From assembly GCA_034432635.1 (NCBI GenBank), contig DAOUBK010000080.1:100671-164670 (forward strand): 64,000 nucleotides of DNA, in the 5' to 3' direction. This document shows, piece by piece, positions 16,688 to 25,436 of the stretch (positions are counted from its first letter, which is position 1; every line of letters starts with the position of its first letter). This stretch comes from Roseiflexus sp034432635 (GTDB lineage: Bacteria; Chloroflexota; Chloroflexia; Chloroflexales; Roseiflexaceae). Made by a program: the position numbers and the translations under genes. The notes below the pieces were generated by a model. That model saw nothing but the letters and a program-made list of their open reading frames with translations, was not told the DNA's origin and ran no database searches.

Positions 16688-17434
16688 TCGGGCGGATCGT
16701 TGCGGCGAGGTGAGTCTGATCCTGAGCGTGTGATCCGAAACGATACGCCTGGATCGACCGCAGTAGTGACGCACAGATGAGATAAGCAGGCGGACGAAGC
16801 CCCTGCCTTCGCCTGTTCGGATGGTCTGGCCATCGTCCTGGCATCGATCCTGCCGCCGTGGGTGCGCCTTTGTTCGTCAGAGGCGCCGTTCTCTAGAGAC
16901 AATACCCTGCGAATAAGGCGCTGCGTGCGGTATGGTTCCCCCTGCTTCCCACCGTGCAGGGGCGGACAGGACATCCAAGTGTGTGCGGGGGATATCTTCA
17001 CTTGCGCCGGGAACGCGCCCGTTAGTGCAGGACATCCGAGTGTGTGCGGGGGATAGGGCTTGGGGACACCCTAGAGGCCCTCACCTCTGGTCCCTCTCCC
17101 GCAATGCGGGAGATGGGCGACCGGCGATGTGCGCCGGAGGCGTCCCGCTTTGGCAGAAGGTGCGTTTGTTCCATCTCTTCTGTCCACCCCTAAAGGGCGC
17201 GTTGACGTCTCGCCTATGCACTGTCCGGGATCAATGAGGACGCCATCGCCCCACTGGCGCCGCCACATTCTCGGAGAGCGTCAACCTGCCGGTTGGCGCA
17301 ACGATCCCGTGCTGCGGTATAATCTGCCGGAGATGGCGGGATGATGCGCACCTCCACGCGATGCGACCGCCAACCGTGATCTGCCTGTACTGTCGTGGTG
17401 GGGTGCATCCCTGCCGCTGGATGGAGATCTCTGT
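16688..17434. repeat. 747-base gene-free region made of dispersed and tandem repeats
   Basis: Three repeat types are visible. First, a palindromic unit around 16788-16814 (AGGCGGACGAAG facing CTTCGCCT) related to units at 23018, 52057 and 63501. Second, a tandem pair with CAGGACATCC, then AGTGTGTGCGGGGGATA, at 16967-16994 and 17028-17055 (61-base spacing). Third, a unit at 17077-17188 that matches 6039-6148. No coding frame in the region looks real, and I see no clear promoter for the aminotransferase gene. Confidence 0.65.
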
Positions 17435-18832
17435 ATGACCTTTTCGTCCTCAAATCCGCATACATCGGTTGAAACCGGCATTCCCGGACCGCGCGCAGCG
17501 GCGCTGATCGCCCGTGATCACAGGGTCTATGCCCCGTGCATGGGGCGGGTGTACCCCTTTGTGATGGAACGCGGCGTCGGGTGTGAGGTGTGGGATGTCG
17601 ATGGCAATCGCTACCTCGATTTCAACGCCGGTATCGCAGTCGTGTCCGCCGGGCATGCACATCCGCGGATTGTGCGCGCCATTCAGGAGCAGGCGGCGCG
17701 CTTCATCCATATGGCGGCGACCGATTTCTACAATGAGCCGATGATTAAGCTCGGCGAGAAACTGGTTGCCACCATGCCGCGCGCCTGTGAGTGGCAGGTC
17801 TTCCTGGCGAATTCGGGTACGGAGGCGATTGAGGCGGCGATCAAACTGGCGCGGTATGCCACCGGTCGCCAGGGGATCATCGCCTTTTTCGGCGGATTTC
17901 ACGGGCGCTCCTACGGCGCACTGTCGCTGACGGCGTCGAAGCCGGTGCAGCGACGCGGCTATTTCCCGCTGGTTCCCGGTACGTTCCATGCGTTCTACGC
18001 CAATCCCTACCGTCCGCCGTTCGATGTCGATCCATCACGGGTGACAGAGGCGTGCCTGGCGTATATCGAAGATACTTTGTTTCGCACAGTTGCACCGCCG
18101 CGTGATATTGCTGCGATTGTGGTCGAGCCGATCCAGGGCGAGGGCGGCTATGTGGTTCCGGCGCCGGGTTTTCTCTGCGGGTTGCGTCAGTTGTGTGATC
18201 GGTACGGTATTGTGCTGATTCTGGACGAGGTGCAGAGCGGCGTGGGACGCACCGGGACGATGTGGGCATTCGAGCAGGAGTGCCCGGCAAATGCTGCCGG
18301 CGCCTGCGCTGCCTGCGGGTGCGCTCAACCGGTTGGATGCATCCCGGATATTCTGGCAACCGCGAAGGGGTTGGGCGGCGGCGTGCCGATTGGCGCAACT
18401 GTGGCGCGGAAAGAGTTGACTGCCGTGTGGGAACCCGGTTCGCACGGGAATACGTTTGGCGGCAACGCGCTGGCGTGCGCTGCGGCGAACGAAGTGCTCG
18501 ATCTGGTGCAGCACGAACTGGCAGCCAATGCTGCGCGTGTTGGCGCCTATCTGATGCAGGGATTGCGTGACCTTCAGCAGCGGTACGACGTTATCGGCGA
18601 TGTGCGCGGGCGCGGTTTGATGATCGGCGTCGAGTTTGTCAAAGATCGGCAGACGCGCGAACCGGCGCGCGCCCTGGCGCAGTGCGTGATAGAAGAAGCA
18701 TTCCGCCGAGGTTTGCTGATCCTCACCTGTGGCGCCTCGACGATTCGCCTCTGCCCGCCGCTGGTGCTGACCGAAGCGCAGGTTGATGAAGGATTGACGA
18801 TCTTCGAGGCAGCGTTGCGCGCCTGCTGCTAG
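17435..18832 (+). CDS. Class III PLP aminotransferase (acetylornithine/GABA aminotransferase family) with a Cys-rich insert
   Basis: The 465-residue protein has the class III signatures: NSGTEAIEAAIKLAR, FHGRSYGALSLT, EPIQGEGGY, the PLP Asp region LILDEVQSGVGRTG, and the lysine in TAKGLGGGVPIG. It transfers amino groups from omega-amino acids such as GABA, ornithine or lysine to 2-oxoglutarate; the exact substrate is unclear. Directly after MWAFEQE lies an insert of about 20 residues with the cysteine pattern C-x7-C-x2-C-x-C-x5-C, which ordinary members lack. GGAG eight bases before the ATG supports the start. It is tail-to-tail with the next gene. Confidence 0.88.
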   Translation: MTFSSSNPHTSVETGIPGPRAAALIARDHRVYAPCMGRVYPFVMERGVGCEVWDVDGNRYLDFNAGIAVVSAGHAHPRIVRAIQEQAARFIHMAATDFYNEPMIKLGEKLVATMPRACEWQVFLANSGTEAIEAAIKLARYATGRQGIIAFFGGFHGRSYGALSLTASKPVQRRGYFPLVPGTFHAFYANPYRPPFDVDPSRVTEACLAYIEDTLFRTVAPPRDIAAIVVEPIQGEGGYVVPAPGFLCGLRQLCDRYGIVLILDEVQSGVGRTGTMWAFEQECPANAAGACAACGCAQPVGCIPDILATAKGLGGGVPIGATVARKELTAVWEPGSHGNTFGGNALACAAANEVLDLVQHELAANAARVGAYLMQGLRDLQQRYDVIGDVRGRGLMIGVEFVKDRQTREPARALAQCVIEEAFRRGLLILTCGASTIRLCPPLVLTEAQVDEGLTIFEAALRACC

Positions 18833-18836
18833 GCAC

Positions 18837-19340
18837 TCATCCGACGGTGTATGCTGGCGGCGCCATCGGCGGCTGCGGTCGCTGACGCACCGCCAGCCAC
18901 CCACCCAGCGCTCCGAGGAGCACAGCGAAGAGCAGGTGGATCAGACCGGTGCAGAAACCGATCACCGGACCCATCACCCCGATCAGGTTGCGAATATCGT
19001 CCTCGGTCAGCCCTGACGACGGTTGCTGCTCCAGCACCTGCCTGATAACTTCATCGAACAGGACCGGATCGCTCTGGGCGATCAGAATCGCCGCGATCCA
19101 GAAAATGACCGACCCGATGAGTGCACCAATCCCGGAAATGCCTCCCGCCAGCGTGCCGCTGCCAACACCGGCAGTCGGACCGCTCCAGCGCACCCCGATG
19201 TAGCCAGCAATTGCGCCCAGCGCCATAGTTGCGATCGGTCCGCAACAAAAGACCCCAATCGCCGGAATGAAGGAAAAGCCCACCACAGCGATGATGCTGA
19301 CCAGAGCAAAGAGAAGCCCCGATTTGAGACCGCCAGACAT
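18837..19340 (-). CDS. Small membrane protein of unknown function
   Basis: This 167-residue protein has three or four hydrophobic segments: about 7-30 (with the small motif GVFCCGPIA), 33-48, 62-87 and 121-147. The glycine-rich loop TAGVGSGTLAGGISGIGALIG and a charged soluble stretch between helices (about 89-118) are notable. It ends in a short proline-rich tail. I do not recognise the family; similar glycine-rich DUF-type membrane proteins are common in Chloroflexota. AAGGAGG just upstream of the ATG is a strong ribosome site. It faces away from the GH2 gene, sharing a divergent 140-base control region. Confidence 0.7.
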   Translation of the reverse strand: MSGGLKSGLLFALVSIIAVVGFSFIPAIGVFCCGPIATMALGAIAGYIGVRWSGPTAGVGSGTLAGGISGIGALIGSVIFWIAAILIAQSDPVLFDEVIRQVLEQQPSSGLTEDDIRNLIGVMGPVIGFCTGLIHLLFAVLLGALGGWLAVRQRPQPPMAPPAYTVG

Positions 19341-19429
19341 GCTGCCTCCTTATGCGCGGTAGTGCGGTGATGTCTTCATTGTATCACGTCCCACCAGCGT
19401 CGTCGTGGTACTGCCACGCCTTGCGCCGG

Positions 19430-19458
19430 TTGACACGCTCCTGCCGATCCCATAGAAT
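19430..19458 (+). promoter_or_regulatory. Sigma-70-type promoter of the second GH2 gene
   Basis: TTGACA at 19430-19435 and TAGAAT at 19453-19458 are separated by 17 bases. The predicted start of transcription near 19465 is about 18 bases before the ATG. Confidence 0.8.
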
Positions 19459-19482
19459 GGCACAGCCCTGAAAGGTGATCTG

Positions 19483-21720
19483 ATGCTTATCGATGCGTGC
19501 CCAATGACGAATGCTCCCGCACTTCTGTCACTCAACGGCATCTGGAAACTGCTGCCGGTCGATACGTTTCGTCAGGGGTTTTATCCGCCCGATGATGATA
19601 CCTGGCTGACCCAGGAAATACCGGCGCACTGGCAGCAGCACCCGCTGTTGGAACGCTATGCGGGGTGTATGGTCTACCGGCGACGCTTCAGCGTGCCGGA
19701 TGCGCCTGCAACCTCACCCGATCACGCTGCGCCGGTCCGCTATTTCCTGCGCTTCAACGGCGTTTTCTACCGGGCGCAATCCTACTTCAACGGTGTTGAT
19801 CTGGGGCGACACGAAGGGTACTTCGAGCCGTTCGAGCACGAGGTGACCGCCTGGATCGCGCCGGAAAATGAGATCGTCGTCGAGGTCGAATGCCCTGATG
19901 AAGTCAATAAGTCTGGCAAGCGCCTGATCACCGGCGTCTTCTCGCACTGGGACTGCATGGATCCGCTGGCAAACCCCGGCGGCATCTGGTTGCCGGTCGA
20001 ACTGGTGATGACCGGTCCGGTGCGTCTCCGCGAGGTGCTGCTTCAGACCGAGGCATCCGGCGAGTCGCTGGCGGAGTTGCGGTTTCGTGCGGTGTTCGAT
20101 GCGCGCGCTGTGCGTGACGTCGTGCTACGCTGGACGTTTACACCGGTCAACTTCGCCGGCGCAGTCCAGACGATTGAGCAGCGCCGCGCCCTGGCGGATG
20201 GAGTGCATGAGATCGTCGGCGTCCTGCTGCTGAACGATCCGCGCCTCTGGTGGACCCACGACATGGGAGCGCCGAACCTGTATGCGGTGACGCTCGACGT
20301 GCTCTGCGATGGGGTGGTTTCCGATGCGCACACCTTTCGCTTTGGCATTCGCACATTCGAACTGCACGACTGGATACCCTATCTCAACGGAACACGCTTC
20401 TTTGTCAAGGGGAACAACTATCCGCCGACCGATGTGCGGATTGCAACCACCACGCGCGAACGGTGTCTCGCCGATCTTCGCCTGGCGCGCGAGAGCCATA
20501 TGAACATGCTGCGGGTTCACGGGCACGTCGCGCACCCGGCGCTCTACGAGGCCGCCGACGAAACGGGCATCCTGCTCTGGCAGGATTTCCCGCTGCACTG
20601 GCTCTACCGGCGTGAGATCCTGCCCGAAGCCCGTCGTCAGGCGCGCGCCATGGTGCGTCTGCTGGGCAATCACCCGTCGGTCGCGCTCTGGTGCATGCAC
20701 AACGAACCGGTGTATGTTGTCGATACCCGCGACGAACGGCTGATAACCCGCATACGCACCTATGCGTCGATGTTCGTCTTTAGCTGGAACCGTGACGTCA
20801 TGGATAGCGAGTTGAAGCGCGTCGTTGAACGGGAGGACGGCAAACGTCCGGTTGTGCGCTCGTCGAACGAATTTCCCATTCCGGGGATTCGCAAAGGCAC
20901 CAGCACCCATTTCTACTACGGCTGGTACACAATCTACGGTCGTCTCGAAGAATGGGAGCCATTGATCCGACGCTTCCCGCAACTGGTGCGCTTTGTCACT
21001 GAGTTTGGCGCTCAGAGTTTTCCAAATGTCGAGAGTTGCGTCAGATTCATGGACGCCGACATCAGGCGCATCGACTGGCAGCGTCTGGTTGAGCGTCACC
21101 AGTTCCAGGCGGATATCATGGCGCACTGGTACGACTGGCGCGCTGCCCGTTCACTCGACGAACTGGTGCAGATCTCGCAGGACTACCAGATCAGGGTGAA
21201 CCGGCATTACATCGATCGTCTGCGGTTGCGCAAATATCGCCCGACCGGCGGGATCATGCCGTTTATGTTTCACGATGCAAATCCCTCGGTTTCGTGGTCG
21301 ATCATCGACTACTGGCGAACGCCGAAGCGATCATACGACGCGATGCGTCTGGCATTCAGTCCGCAGTATCTCTTCACCGTGCTGGAGAAAGAATCGATTG
21401 CGGTTGGTGAAGCCCTCGATCTGCCGGTGTACATCGTCAATGACGAACACCGTGATTGTGCCGTTGCCATCATTGCGCGTCTGATCGGTCCCGGCGATAC
21501 GCTTCTGGCGAGCGTCGAGCGGTCGTTCACCCTGCCTGCCGATTGCATGGCGATGGAAGTCGAGCGTTTGCGTCTGATCCCGTCCGATCCCGCCACGTAT
21601 CGCCTGGAGTTGATGCTCCAGTGCAGCCGGGTAGAACCACTCGTCAACACATATCTCATTCATGTTGCAAGCACGAAAGGAACCCTGCATGCTCGACAAA
21701 GCTCAAGCCATCGCTCCTGA
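19483..21720 (+). CDS. Glycoside hydrolase family 2 protein (beta-galactosidase/mannosidase/glucuronidase type)
   Basis: The 745-residue protein has an N-terminal sugar-binding domain (LNGIWKLLPVD, then WLTQEIPAHWQQHP), an immunoglobulin-like domain, and a TIM barrel. The barrel includes MLRVHGHVAHPALYEAADETGILLWQDFP, the acid/base segment WCMHNEPVYV, and the nucleophile segment TEFGAQSFP. It is shorter than the beta-mannosidase at 11010 and differs throughout, so it is a paralogue with another substrate. The specificity cannot be read from sequence. AAAGGTGAT precedes the ATG, and a good promoter sits just upstream. Its last 32 bases overlap the start of the amidohydrolase gene. Confidence 0.86.
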   Translation: MLIDACPMTNAPALLSLNGIWKLLPVDTFRQGFYPPDDDTWLTQEIPAHWQQHPLLERYAGCMVYRRRFSVPDAPATSPDHAAPVRYFLRFNGVFYRAQSYFNGVDLGRHEGYFEPFEHEVTAWIAPENEIVVEVECPDEVNKSGKRLITGVFSHWDCMDPLANPGGIWLPVELVMTGPVRLREVLLQTEASGESLAELRFRAVFDARAVRDVVLRWTFTPVNFAGAVQTIEQRRALADGVHEIVGVLLLNDPRLWWTHDMGAPNLYAVTLDVLCDGVVSDAHTFRFGIRTFELHDWIPYLNGTRFFVKGNNYPPTDVRIATTTRERCLADLRLARESHMNMLRVHGHVAHPALYEAADETGILLWQDFPLHWLYRREILPEARRQARAMVRLLGNHPSVALWCMHNEPVYVVDTRDERLITRIRTYASMFVFSWNRDVMDSELKRVVEREDGKRPVVRSSNEFPIPGIRKGTSTHFYYGWYTIYGRLEEWEPLIRRFPQLVRFVTEFGAQSFPNVESCVRFMDADIRRIDWQRLVERHQFQADIMAHWYDWRAARSLDELVQISQDYQIRVNRHYIDRLRLRKYRPTGGIMPFMFHDANPSVSWSIIDYWRTPKRSYDAMRLAFSPQYLFTVLEKESIAVGEALDLPVYIVNDEHRDCAVAIIARLIGPGDTLLASVERSFTLPADCMAMEVERLRLIPSDPATYRLELMLQCSRVEPLVNTYLIHVASTKGTLHARQSSSHRS

Positions 21721-22876
21721 ACTGATCCGGTTGCGGCGTGAGATTCACGCGCACCCTGAACTGGCGTTCCAGGAAGTACGGACTGCTCAACTGGTCGTGG
21801 AAACACTGCGTGAGATCGGCGGCATTGATATTCGTACCGGCGTCGGCAAAACCGGCGTCGTCGGTCAACTCGGCCACGGCAACGGACCGACGATTGGCAT
21901 CCGCGCCGACATGGATGCCCTGCCGATCAATGAGGCCACCGGATTGCCGTTTGCCTCCCAGAATCCGGGGGTGATGCACGCCTGTGGTCATGATGCGCAT
22001 ACCGCGATCCTGCTCGGTGTGGCGCACTTACTCCGGCAGGAGTTCGCCGCCGGCAACCTGCACGGCACGGTGCGTTTCCTCTTTCAACCGGCAGAGGAAG
22101 CGCAGGACGACGAGGGTCTCAGCGGTGCGCTGCGTATGATCAACGACGGCGCGCTCGAGGGGGTCGATCACGTGATTGCCCTGCATGTCGACTCAGCCTT
22201 GCCGGTTGGAAAAATCACCATTCGTGATGGAGCAAGCTCGGCAGCGGTCGATACCTTTCGCGGGTGGATCACGGGGAGCGGCGGACATGGTGCCTACCCG
22301 CACCTTGGCACCGATCCGCTGTGGATGCTGCTACCGGTGATGCAGGCGTTGCATGGCATTGTCGCGCGCCGGATCAACCCCATGCAACCGGCGGTCGTCA
22401 GTCTTGGCATTGTGCGCGGCGGCACGGCGTCGAACGTTATCCCCGCCGAAGTGTATCTCGAAGGAACGCTGCGCAGTTTCGATCCGCAGGTGCGCGAGCA
22501 GTTGATTGTCGAGGTTGAGCGCGCATTCGCGGTTGCGCGCGCAGTGGGTGGCGATTATCGGCTGGAGGTCGAGCGCGGCTATCCCGCCGGGCACAACGAT
22601 GCCACGGTCAGTGAATGGATCGCCGCCGTGGCTGCCGATCTGATCGGCGCAGATGCCATCGACCGGAGTCGCACCGGGATGGGGGCGGAAGATTTCGCCT
22701 ATATGACCCAGAAAGCGCCCGGTGCGATGTTCATGCTCGGCGCTGCAATCGACGATGATGTGAGTCGCGGACATCACACCCCGATCTTCGACATCGATGA
22801 GCGTGCATTACCCATTGGCGCTGCGCTGCTCGCCGAAACAGCGCGCCGCTATCTGGCAGGGGAAGTTCGACGGTAG
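21689..22876 (+). CDS. M20 family amidohydrolase (N-acyl-L-amino acid amidohydrolase / IAA-amino acid hydrolase type)
   Basis: The 395-residue protein shows M20D signatures: RREIHAHPELAFQE, GIRADMDALPINE, HACGHDAHTAILLG with metal-binding Cys and His, FQPAEE, and the late GAEDFAYM. Enzymes of this group hydrolyse N-acyl or N-carbamoyl amino acids and small peptides with bound metal. The physiological substrate is not evident. The ATG at 21689 has AAAGG eight bases upstream and lies 32 bases inside the end of the GH2 gene, suggesting one transcript. A perfect 12-bp hairpin (22918-22950) follows the stop. Confidence 0.9.
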   Translation: MLDKAQAIAPELIRLRREIHAHPELAFQEVRTAQLVVETLREIGGIDIRTGVGKTGVVGQLGHGNGPTIGIRADMDALPINEATGLPFASQNPGVMHACGHDAHTAILLGVAHLLRQEFAAGNLHGTVRFLFQPAEEAQDDEGLSGALRMINDGALEGVDHVIALHVDSALPVGKITIRDGASSAAVDTFRGWITGSGGHGAYPHLGTDPLWMLLPVMQALHGIVARRINPMQPAVVSLGIVRGGTASNVIPAEVYLEGTLRSFDPQVREQLIVEVERAFAVARAVGGDYRLEVERGYPAGHNDATVSEWIAAVAADLIGADAIDRSRTGMGAEDFAYMTQKAPGAMFMLGAAIDDDVSRGHHTPIFDIDERALPIGAALLAETARRYLAGEVRR

Positions 22877-22917
22877 TGCAGTTGAGTCTGCGCGTATGTC
22901 CGCATCGCGCTGTTGAA

Positions 22918-23036
22918 CAACGGCGAAGCCCGCGACCCGCTTCGCCGTTGCCCGCACACGGGTATGGTTCATCTCAGAGCCGATCCAAATACCCGTACAG
23001 CGTCTATATGATGAATAGGCGAAGGCACTGCCTTCG
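22918..23036. repeat. Two palindromes between the amidohydrolase and DJ-1 genes
   Basis: A perfect 12-bp stem (CAACGGCGAAGC at 22918-22929 with GCTTCGCCGTTG at 22939-22950, loop 9) lies just past the amidohydrolase stop. It lacks a T-run, so it may be a weak terminator or a mobile palindrome. A second one (GCGAAGGCA-c-TGCCTTCGC at 23018-23036) matches the family of units found near 16.8, 52.1 and 63.5 kb. Confidence 0.65.
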
Positions 23037-23060
23037 CAGCAGGATTTTTCGGACAGGCTC

Positions 23061-23642
23061 TTATGGCTCGATCTTCGTGCCCAGGACGGCGAGGAACTTC
23101 GCGATCCAGTCGGGGTGCGCGGGCCAGGCGGGCGCCGTCACCAGGTTGCCATCGACGTGCGCTTTATCCGCCGGAATATCGACATACCGACCGCCAGCGC
23201 GGTTGACATCGGGACCCACTGCCGGATACGCCGAGCATGATCGCCCTTCGAGCACGCCGGCTGCCGCCAGCACCTGTGCACCGTGGCAGATGGCAGCGAT
23301 CGGCTTGTTGGCTGCCGCGAAGTGGCGTACAATCTCCAGCACCTTCTCATTCAAACGAATGTATTCAGGTGCGCGCCCGCCGGGGATCACCAGCGCGTCG
23401 TAATCCTCTGCCCGCACCTCGGCAAACGTGGCATTCAACGCGAAGTTGTGTCCGGGTTTCTCGCTGTAGGTCTGATCGCCTTCGAAGTCATGCACCGCTG
23501 TGCGCACCTTATCGCCTGCCTTCTTGTCGGGGCAGACGGCATGCACCATGTGTCCGACCGCCTGAAGCGCCTGGAAAGGTACCATCACCTCGTAGTCCTC
23601 GACGTAATCACCGACGAGCATCAGGATGTTCTTTGCCGCCAT
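23061..23642 (-). CDS. DJ-1/PfpI family protein
   Basis: The 193-residue protein has the PfpI-type fold motifs: KNILMLVGDYVEDYEVMVP at the start, YDALVIPGGRAPEYIR in the middle, and the nucleophile elbow AICHGAQVLAAAG, where the cysteine is the active residue. Members act as peptidase-like, glyoxalase or protein-repair enzymes; this one cannot be assigned among them. AAAGGAG lies seven bases before the ATG. It is divergent from the haem operon and shares the upstream region with its promoter; a TATAAT-like element on the minus strand is near 23715. Confidence 0.88.
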   Translation of the reverse strand: MAAKNILMLVGDYVEDYEVMVPFQALQAVGHMVHAVCPDKKAGDKVRTAVHDFEGDQTYSEKPGHNFALNATFAEVRAEDYDALVIPGGRAPEYIRLNEKVLEIVRHFAAANKPIAAICHGAQVLAAAGVLEGRSCSAYPAVGPDVNRAGGRYVDIPADKAHVDGNLVTAPAWPAHPDWIAKFLAVLGTKIEP

Positions 23643-23843
23643 GGAGAAACTCCTTTCTGCTTCTTCGCACGGTTTGCCACTTGTTGCTCACATTCGATAA
23701 CGGGGATATAACTATTATAGCGTAATTTCTGAACAACCGCTGGAAGTTGTGCTGCAAGGCTAAAGTCAAGTCCCTGCTGAGGGATTGGTGAAGCATCCCC
23801 AACGTTTACCCCTTGCATATGCAATGTGCCGCTTTTGTAAACC

Positions 23844-23872
23844 TTGACGTAACCTCTCAAATCTACTATAGT
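23844..23872 (+). promoter_or_regulatory. Promoter of the haem biosynthesis operon
   Basis: TTGACG (23844-23849) and TATAGT (23867-23872) are separated by exactly 17 bases. The predicted transcription start is near 23879. This rules out the GTG at 23871 as the hemY start codon and points to an ATG near 23913. Confidence 0.8.
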
Positions 23873-23912
23873 GAGCGCGGATTTGACAGATTTGAAAGAA
23901 TTCGGTGCGTCC

Positions 23913-25379
23913 ATGACCGCGATGTATGCCACATCGACGGCGCTGCCGTTCCCGCATGTTCAACCTCACGTTGTAGTGGTTGGCGGCGGGATCGGCGGAA
24001 TGAGCGCAGCGTATGAACTGGGTCGCGCAGCACGCGACGGCGCTGCGCCAATTGCCGTCACCCTGATTGAACGCGAGGCGCGCTTAGGCGGCAAAGTGGT
24101 GACCGAACGGAACGGACCGTTCCTCATCGAAGGTGGTCCCGACTCCTTCATGGCCCAGAAGCCATGGGCGGCTGAACTGGCGCGTGAAATCGGGTTAGGC
24201 GACGAGTTGATGGTCGCCTCGCCGATGCGCCATACCACCTGGGTGTTGCGCAACGGACGACCGTATCCCCTGCCCGAAGGCATGCTGCTCATCGTTCCAA
24301 CGCGCATCGCTCCTTTTGCGGTTTCCCCTCTGATTTCGCCGCTCGGCAAACTGCGCATGGCGCTCGATCTGTTCGTTCCGGCACGCCGTGATGATGGCGA
24401 TGAAACCCTCGCCGACTTCATCCGTCGCCGTCTGGGCCGCGAGGCGCTCGACCGTCTGGCGGAACCGATCCTCTCCGGCATCCACAGCGCAGAGTGTGAG
24501 CGCCAGAGCATTATGGCGACCTTCCCGCGCTTCCGCGATCTAGAGAAACGGCACGGCAGCCTGATCCGTGGTATGCTTGCCGTGCGTCGCGCAGCGCCCC
24601 CGTTGTCTGCCGCGCATCAATCCCCGTTTATGACCCTGCGTGGCGGGATGGGTGCGTTGATCGACCGCCTGGAGCGTCATCTGACAGCGCGGATCCTCAC
24701 CGGTCGCCAGGTGACGACGCTGATACACGACCCGACAGCCGTTCGTCCTTACCGCCTGCTGCTGGACGATGGCGCGCTGCTGGAAGCTGATGCCGTGATT
24801 CTGGCGACGCCGGCGTATGTCACCGCCGATCTGCTGAACGAGGCATTCCCGGACCTGGCAGGCGCCCTGCGCGCTATCCGGTACGTCTCGACCGCAACGA
24901 TTTCGCTGGTCTACCGGCGCGCCGAAGTCGGCACGCCGCTCGACGGGTATGGGCTGGTGATCCCGCGCAGCGAGCAGAGCCAGATCAATGCCTGTACCCT
25001 CTCGTCGGTCAAGTTCCGCTACCGCGCTCCCGACGAGTATCTGCTGCTGCGGTGTTTTGTCGGCGGTTCACGCAAACCGGAATTGCTGTTGCGCGATGAT
25101 AACGACCTGGTACACCTGGCACAGTCCGATCTGCGCGCTATCCTGGGCATCACTGCCGACCCTGTGCTGACACGCATCTATCGGTGGCACAACGGCAACC
25201 CGCAGTATGATGTCGGGCATCTGGATCGTATCGCCGCGCTCGAAGCACGCTGTCCAGACGGATTGCTGCTCGCCGGTGCAGCGTACCGCGGCGTCGGCGT
25301 GCCCGACTGCATCAAACAGGGGCGGGATGCTGCCCGTCGGGCGCTGGCGCTGGTGAGGGATGTCCGGCTGGTGAAGTGA
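23913..25379 (+). CDS. hemY: Protoporphyrinogen/coproporphyrinogen oxidase (HemY/CgoX type)
   Basis: The 488-residue flavoprotein starts with the dinucleotide-binding fold VVVVGGGIGGMSAAYEL, followed by EREARLGGKV and FLIEGGPDSFMA, which are typical of HemY. The C-terminal FAD motif is GVGVPDCIKQGRDAAR. It removes six electrons from protoporphyrinogen IX or coproporphyrinogen III using oxygen. The start at 23913 fits the promoter just upstream; 23922 is also possible and no strong ribosome site is present. It is the first gene of the haem operon. HemQ nearby suggests the coproporphyrinogen substrate, but bacteriochlorophyll synthesis would need protoporphyrin, so the substrate is open. Confidence 0.88.
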   Translation: MTAMYATSTALPFPHVQPHVVVVGGGIGGMSAAYELGRAARDGAAPIAVTLIEREARLGGKVVTERNGPFLIEGGPDSFMAQKPWAAELAREIGLGDELMVASPMRHTTWVLRNGRPYPLPEGMLLIVPTRIAPFAVSPLISPLGKLRMALDLFVPARRDDGDETLADFIRRRLGREALDRLAEPILSGIHSAECERQSIMATFPRFRDLEKRHGSLIRGMLAVRRAAPPLSAAHQSPFMTLRGGMGALIDRLERHLTARILTGRQVTTLIHDPTAVRPYRLLLDDGALLEADAVILATPAYVTADLLNEAFPDLAGALRAIRYVSTATISLVYRRAEVGTPLDGYGLVIPRSEQSQINACTLSSVKFRYRAPDEYLLLRCFVGGSRKPELLLRDDNDLVHLAQSDLRAILGITADPVLTRIYRWHNGNPQYDVGHLDRIAALEARCPDGLLLAGAAYRGVGVPDCIKQGRDAARRALALVRDVRLVK

Positions 25380-25436
25380 AGGGTTAAGGCTTCTCAACTT
25401 GCGCAATCATTGTGAAAATTGTAACATGCTAATGCG

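Noticed and set aside
22876..23403. Plus-strand open frame across the DJ-1/PfpI gene
   Set aside because: The minus strand holds the DJ-1/PfpI protein with its nucleophile elbow and ribosome site. The plus frame is arginine- and serine-rich without motifs.
23871..23912. GTG at 23871 as the hemY start codon
   Set aside because: It lies inside the -10 element of a well-spaced promoter whose transcript should begin near 23879.
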